Assembly (NCBI GenBank): GCA_946811185.2
Contig: OX328109.1
Location: 47,079,412 to 47,143,411, forward strand
DNA from: Hippopus hippopus
Lineage: Eukaryota; Mollusca; Bivalvia; Cardiida; Cardiidae
Length of the DNA: 64,000 nucleotides
Reading direction: 5' to 3'
Of this stretch, positions 60,829 through 64,000 are shown one piece after another. Position 1 is the stretch's first letter. Every line of letters starts with the position of its first letter. Below the pieces are notes generated by a model, which saw only the letters and a list, made by a program, of their open reading frames with translations, searched no databases and had not been told where the DNA came from. A program made the translations under genes and the position numbers.

Positions 60829-61755
60829 ATAATTTTATAATTTTGCTTAGTTCATATTACTATATGAGTTAAAACTTTTTCGTGTAATTTTTAACCACAA
60901 CTTAACCACGTAAATGTATAAATTTTTATAAAAATGTGAAAAAAAAATAATTTCGTGAAAACTTTTTTCGTGAAATTTCGTGAAGATAATTTATAATTTT
61001 GCTTAGTTCATATTACTATATGAGTTAAAACTTTTTCGTGTAATTTTTAACCACAACTTAACCACGTAAATGTATAAATTTTTATAAAAACGTGAAAAAA
61101 AAAAAATAATTTCGTGAAAACTTTTTTCGTGAAATTTCGTGAAGATAATTTATAATTTTGCTTAGTTCATATTACTATATGAGTTAAAACTTTTTCGTGT
61201 AATTTTTAACCACAACTTAACCACGTAAATGTATAAATTTTTATAAAAACGTGAAAAAAAATAATTTCGTGAAAAGTTTTTTCGTGAAATTTCGTGAAGA
61301 TAATTTTATAATTTTGCTTAGTTCATATTACTATATGAGTTAAAACTTTTTCGTGTAATTTTTAACCACAACTTAACCACGTAAATGTATAAATTTTTAT
61401 AAAAACGTGAAAAAAATAATTTCGTGAAAACTTTTTTCGTGAAATTTCGTGAAGATAATTTATAATTTTGCTTAGTTCATATTACTATATGAGTTAAAAC
61501 TTTTTCGTGTAATTTTTAACCACAACTTAACCACGTAAATGTATAAATTTTTATAAAAACGTGAAAAAAATAATTTCGTGAGAACTTTTTTCGTGAAATT
61601 TCGTGAAGATAATTTATAATTTTGCTTAGTTCATATTACTATATGAGTTAAAACTTTTTCGTGTAATTTTTAACCACAACTTAACCACGTAAATGTATAA
61701 ATTTTTATAAAAACGTGAAAAAATAATTTCGTGAAAACTTTTTTCGTGAAAATAT
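60829..61755 (+). repeat. Six-copy AT-rich tandem repeat, ~154-159 bp period
   Basis: Copies start at 60,829, 60,986, 61,145, 61,300, 61,455 and 61,609. Differences are mostly in A-run length. Each copy has a conserved block (attttgcttagttcatatt, then accacaacttaaccacg) and three short iterons of the form ttcgtgaaa at its end. It is non-coding and fills the space between the capsid gene and the pVI-like gene. Iterons plus high AT content would fit a replication origin or a transcription-control region, but this is inference. Confidence 0.95.
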
Positions 61756-61777
61756 TTTTTTTTCTTAAAAAAAAAAA

Positions 61778-61791
61778 TAATTATATATAAA
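61778..61791 (+). promoter_or_regulatory. TATA-type start context of the pVI-like gene
   Basis: taattatatataaa directly precedes the ATG at 61,792. The same TATA(A/T)AAA-ATG pattern precedes most genes of the element. Confidence 0.45.
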
Positions 61792-62421
61792 ATGACGAGT
61801 TACACTAATGTTAAAGTAAATATATCGGAAGGGCAAAAGGAAAAGCTTCAACACGCTGTTAAAGCCGGTTGCACAGCAACAAGTATTCGTTTAGGTCATG
61901 AAGATTTACAAGGTAATGATATTTTAGCATTAACCAATTCACAAGCGAGAAAAGTGGCTAAGGCCTATGAAGAGGGTAGAGGTATCACAATTAGAATGTC
62001 CGCGAAACAACTTAAACATAACACGAAAATAGAAGGAGGTTTTCTCGGAATGTTGGCTGGGTTAGCTGCTAGAGCTTTACCAATGATCGCAAAAACCGTT
62101 CTACCAGCTTTAGGTGTTGGTGCTCTTTCTGGATTAGCTCAAACAGGTGTACAAAAAGCGTTGGGATCGGGCACCAGACGAGCCACGAACCGAGTTCGCG
62201 AGGTTGGCGAGGGTCTTTATCTTAAAAAAGGGGGTTATGTTTGTCAAGTTGAAACTGATGGATGTGGATTATACTTAAAGCCATATAAAGGTAAAGGGTT
62301 AGCTTCCGTTGGTGATGGGTTGTATTTAAAGCAAGGGGGAAAATTTTATGATGGAAGAGGACTTATACTCGGACCTAATAGTCCATTCGCTAATATCCCT
62401 ATCTTAGGGGCTATATTATAA
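61792..62421 (+). CDS. pVI/pX-like virion protein with hydrophobic amphipathic segment
   Basis: 209 residues. Residues 1-80 form an N-terminal domain (TNVKVNISEGQKEKLQ, TSIRLGHEDL, LTNSQARKVAKAYEEGRG). Residues 80-84 read IEGG-F, matching the adenovirus-type protease consensus (M/I/L)xGG|x. Right after this site comes a hydrophobic, alanine/leucine-rich segment (FLGMLAGLAARALPMIAKTVLPALGVG, about 84-110), then a basic linker and two GLYLKxGG-type repeats (141-149 and 176-184, with a related GLYLKPYKGKGL between). Adenovirus pVI has a membrane-lytic amphipathic segment released by the same protease, so a minor virion protein acting in endosome escape is plausible. This is inferred from pattern, not proven similarity. 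Confidence 0.6.
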   Translation: MTSYTNVKVNISEGQKEKLQHAVKAGCTATSIRLGHEDLQGNDILALTNSQARKVAKAYEEGRGITIRMSAKQLKHNTKIEGGFLGMLAGLAARALPMIAKTVLPALGVGALSGLAQTGVQKALGSGTRRATNRVREVGEGLYLKKGGYVCQVETDGCGLYLKPYKGKGLASVGDGLYLKQGGKFYDGRGLILGPNSPFANIPILGAIL

Positions 62422-62426
62422 AGGGA

Positions 62427-62449
62427 CCCAACAAGCCGACTTGTTTGGG
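62427..62449 (+). terminator. Hairpin after the pVI-like gene
   Basis: cccaacaag (62,427-62,435) pairs with cttgtttggg (62,440-62,449) across ccga with one bulged T, 5 bp after the stop codon. Confidence 0.45.
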
Positions 62450-62477
62450 ATAAATATTATTTTCCTCAAAATAAAAA

Positions 62478-62876
62478 ATGGACATTCATAAATTTGGTAT
62501 AAAACCTAATATCTTCTCTCAACATGCTTCCCTGCGGTCAGCAGGGAATAGAAATATATTTTGGAAACCTCATTTGATAACAAGATATCCTCCCTTAAAG
62601 CAAAATCCTCTAAAATGGAAAATATACTCACAAGTAACTATCAAAATTCCTCCTCATGATGGTATGAGGGTTTCGCTAGGACTCGGTTATATAACTACAC
62701 GAGGAGTTGTAATGATATCTGTTAGTAATAAATGGAAAGATAGTTTAACCATTCTTAATGGGACACATCTTGATAACGATGCTGATGATATCTTAGTCTA
62801 CATTTATAATTTCTCGCGAAAACCGATCGAAATACCTGAGGGAGAGTTATTCTGTTATCTTTGCTTCCGAGCGTAA
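62478..62876 (+). CDS. dUTPase-fold-like protein lacking catalytic motifs
   Basis: 132 residues. Residues 50-132 follow the strand pattern of trimeric dUTPases: VTIKIPPHDG (the Pro-Pro strand), a GVVMIS strand at the place of motif 2, ILNGTHLDND at the place of the motif 3 beta-hairpin, then ILVYIYNFSRKPIEIPEGE (the conserved N-S-P strand) and a final LFCYLCF strand where dUTPases have their 'RIAQLIF' end. The catalytic Asp/Tyr-Arg-Gly motif and the Arg-Ser motif are not present, so enzyme activity is unlikely; a structural or regulatory use of the fold is more plausible. The gene contains two palindromic DNA units, one of which forms the last codons and the stop. I do not recognise the N-terminal 45 residues. 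Confidence 0.45.
   Translation: MDIHKFGIKPNIFSQHASLRSAGNRNIFWKPHLITRYPPLKQNPLKWKIYSQVTIKIPPHDGMRVSLGLGYITTRGVVMISVSNKWKDSLTILNGTHLDNDADDILVYIYNFSRKPIEIPEGELFCYLCFRA
62528..62548. repeat. Perfect 8-bp hairpin inside the dUTPase-like frame
   Basis: ttccctgc (62,528-62,535) pairs exactly with gcagggaa (62,541-62,548) across ggtca. GC-rich and in frame. Confidence 0.6.
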
Positions 62877-62881
62877 GCAAG
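62861..62881. repeat. Palindromic unit at the 3' end of the dUTPase-like gene
   Basis: ttgctt / aagcaa stem around ccgagcgt, spanning the stop codon at 62,874-62,876. It is 20/21 identical to the unit inside the integrase gene (58,197-58,217). Confidence 0.65.
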
Positions 62882-62920
62882 TGAGAAATATTTGGTATAA
62901 AAAATTATTATATTAATAAA

Positions 62921-63559
62921 ATGGAAGATACAGATCAAAGACACCCTAATAAAATATATCCCCCGTTACCCAGCGCCCCACCGCATGATGAAGGTCATTC
63001 CTATCGTTTACAAAAAATATCTGAAGTACAAAAGTTTCTCGAAAATGAAATTCGAGAAAGAGAAGCTCTAGCCAAAAAATATTTTCGCGCCTCCAGAATA
63101 GTAGACAACGTTGATACCGTCCTGGTAACTGTAACAATGGCTGCTGGTGCTGGTGGTATAGGTTTGCTTTCTACCGTTATAGCTATTCCGGCTGTAGTAG
63201 CATTAGAAGCAACAGCTTTGGGAACCGGTCTTCTTTCATTGGTAGGTAAGTACGTTGTTAGAAATAGTATAAGCAAAGGAGAAAAGCATCAAAAGATTAG
63301 AATGTTAGCTGATGCTAAGTTAGATACCGTTTCAACGCATATATCCAAAGCTTTAATAGATGGTTATGTTTCTGATGATGAATTCAAATTAATCATGGAA
63401 GAATTAGATAAATATAAAAGCATGAAGGAAGAAATACGTACCAAGATCAAGAAGAAGATTTCCTCAGAAAACGAAGAAAGTTTGATTGAAAGAGGAAGGC
63501 AAGAAGCGCGTGAGTCCTTTCGGAGGCTCGTTGAAAAGAATCATACCACGTTTTCCTAA
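62921..63559 (+). CDS. Membrane-associated element protein with PSAP late-domain-like motif
   Basis: 212 residues. The N-terminal tail is proline-rich (YPPLPSAPP, 13-21) and includes PSAP (17-20), the Tsg101-binding late-domain motif of enveloped viruses. A charged helix (about 28-60) follows, then two hydrophobic segments (about 66-83 and 84-109, rich in Gly/Ala/Val/Leu) that could form a membrane hairpin, and a long charged helical C-terminus with likely coiled coil (about 120-205). Proteins of this design accompany Polinton-like elements in invertebrates; their function is unknown to me. A role in membrane remodelling or egress is inference from PSAP plus membrane segments. The start context is ttaataaaATG. 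Confidence 0.6.
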   Translation: MEDTDQRHPNKIYPPLPSAPPHDEGHSYRLQKISEVQKFLENEIREREALAKKYFRASRIVDNVDTVLVTVTMAAGAGGIGLLSTVIAIPAVVALEATALGTGLLSLVGKYVVRNSISKGEKHQKIRMLADAKLDTVSTHISKALIDGYVSDDEFKLIMEELDKYKSMKEEIRTKIKKKISSENEESLIERGRQEARESFRRLVEKNHTTFS

Positions 63560-63606
63560 AATCAGGTATAGGTGTAAGTGTATGTGTGAAATTGATAACA
63601 TGTAAT

Positions 63607-63690
63607 ACGTTAAAAACTGTCTCGAAAACTACGTTAAAAACTGCGTTAAAAACTGTCTCGAAAACTGTCTCGAAAACTACGTTAAAAACT
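63607..63690 (+). repeat. Seven 12-bp tandem repeats
   Basis: Units acgttaaaaact (63,607; 63,631; 63,679), gcgttaaaaact (63,643) and gtctcgaaaact (63,619; 63,655; 63,667) alternate without spacers and lead directly into the hairpin at 63,697. A minus-strand open frame over them is a by-product. Confidence 0.95.
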
Positions 63691-63696
63691 GTCTCG

Positions 63697-63713
63697 CATT
63701 TGCTCGACAAATG
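63697..63713 (+). terminator. Hairpin with loop ctcga downstream of the PSAP-protein gene
   Basis: catttg (63,697-63,702), ctcga, caaatg (63,708-63,713), preceded by actgtctcg. Same prefix and loop as the hairpin at 60,752-60,768 but with a different, still fully paired stem. Confidence 0.6.
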
Positions 63714-63745
63714 TATGATAAAAAATTATTTTAGTAATTAAAAAG

Positions 63746-64000
63746 ATGTCTTTTTTAAAAATCGTTGATCCCGCAAAAAGGGACTTAATCGTAAAAGAGT
63801 ATCTCGAAACGAGAAAGAATATCCGGGATAATCTACTAGCGGAGAGAACGGGTGAACAGCAACTTCAAACCGATCTTTCAAAGTTTTTTAAACCTATAAC
63901 GGAAACGCAAAAAGCTACAGCGAAGGAGATTACGGAAGAACTTAGACCTATTAAAGAAGGTATCGAACAGTTACCACAAGCTATTAAATTTCCAGCCTTT
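63746..64000 (+). CDS. N-terminus of a conserved element protein, coiled coil, cut by window edge
   Basis: 85 codons are visible from the ATG at 63,746 (context attaaaaagATG); the frame is open to the window end. The sequence is charged and helical: LKIVDPAKRDLIVKEYLETRKNI, an LLAERTGEQQLQTDL word, KFFKPITETQKATAKEI, and LRPIKEGIEQLP. I recall proteins with this beginning as a recurrent uncharacterised gene in animal Polinton-like elements, usually in the capsid-gene region. Its function is unknown to me. It may be a scaffold or internal virion protein given its neighbours, but nothing in the visible part shows this. Confidence 0.6.
   Translation, partial: MSFLKIVDPAKRDLIVKEYLETRKNIRDNLLAERTGEQQLQTDLSKFFKPITETQKATAKEITEELRPIKEGIEQLPQAIKFPAF

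Larger units (their letters stand above)
54111..64000. mobile_element. Polinton/Maverick- or adintovirus-like element (partial, right end outside window)
   Basis: The combination of a protein-primed PolB C-terminus, retroviral-type integrase with chromodomain, adenain-like protease, A32/FtsK-like packaging ATPase and capsid-type proteins defines Polinton/Maverick elements and adintoviruses, which are integrated dsDNA viruses of animals. Genes are tightly packed, AT-rich and on both strands. Polymerase, minor capsid and zinc-ribbon/integrase reading frames are broken, so this copy seems defective unless the homopolymer breaks are sequence errors. The major capsid protein gene and the element's ends are not visible. 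Confidence 0.85.

Noticed and set aside
60829..61755. CRISPR-like array
   Set aside because: There are no unique spacers; whole ~155-bp units repeat in tandem in an animal-type genome.
63447..63710. Minus-strand frame with repeated Val-Phe-Glu-Thr words
   Set aside because: Translation of the 12-bp tandem repeat.

Overview
The window looks like animal (metazoan) nuclear DNA, most probably from a bivalve mollusc or another marine invertebrate. It holds three kinds of sequence: a very large satellite array, a short stretch of ordinary repeat-rich host DNA with one decayed homing-endonuclease-like gene, and about 10 kb of a Polinton/Maverick- or adintovirus-like endogenous viral element that runs off the right edge. 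The bivalve assignment is inference from the repeat families and the virus-like gene set; no host gene proves it.

Layout. (1) 1-49,646: tandem array of a ~1,528-bp unit, 32 full units plus a partial one, continuing beyond the left edge. Units are very similar, and variant markers recur at exact multiples of the unit (2, 3, 4, 5, 7 and 9 units), so the array is a mosaic of multi-unit duplications. Each unit contains several degenerate ~150-190 bp sub-repeats, a tRNA-like (SINE-like) segment on the minus strand, and a TATA/CRE/YY1-like cluster. The many short open frames in the array are by-products of the repetition. (2) 49,647-54,110: AT-rich host DNA with an inverted-repeat element, a repeat present in three copies (two in tandem, 475-bp period), a truncated His-Me-finger (HNH) endonuclease-like gene, a possible spliced exon and several foldback palindromes. 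(3) 54,111-64,000: compact virus-like element with genes on both strands. It carries two remnants of the C-terminus of a protein-primed family-B DNA polymerase, an unrecognised gene, a TATA-binding-protein-like gene, a fibre-like repeat protein, an adenain-type protease, a PLA2-like/DDE integrase/chromodomain protein with a small zinc ribbon just upstream, a packaging ATPase, a candidate minor capsid protein, a pVI-like virion protein, a degenerate dUTPase-fold protein, a membrane protein with a PSAP motif, and the start of a conserved coiled-coil protein. The major capsid protein and an intact polymerase are not in the window.

How the genes fit. Integrase inserts the element; the (here fragmentary) polymerase would copy it; ATPase, protease, minor capsid and pVI-like proteins form a virion assembly module; the fibre-like, PLA2-like and PSAP/membrane proteins are plausible entry or exit functions. 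Two breaks, both at A homopolymers (A12 between zinc ribbon and PLA2-integrase, A8 in the minor capsid gene), together with the truncated polymerase, suggest a decaying or mis-assembled copy.

The most unusual signals are non-coding. A 73-bp near-perfect inverted repeat encloses the minor capsid gene. GC-rich hairpins sit at the 3' ends of several genes, two of them with the same loop but co-varying stems. Nearly identical palindromic units are embedded in frame inside coding regions. A six-copy ~155-bp AT-rich iteron array precedes the pVI-like gene. Most genes start within a TATA(A/T)AAA-ATG context.
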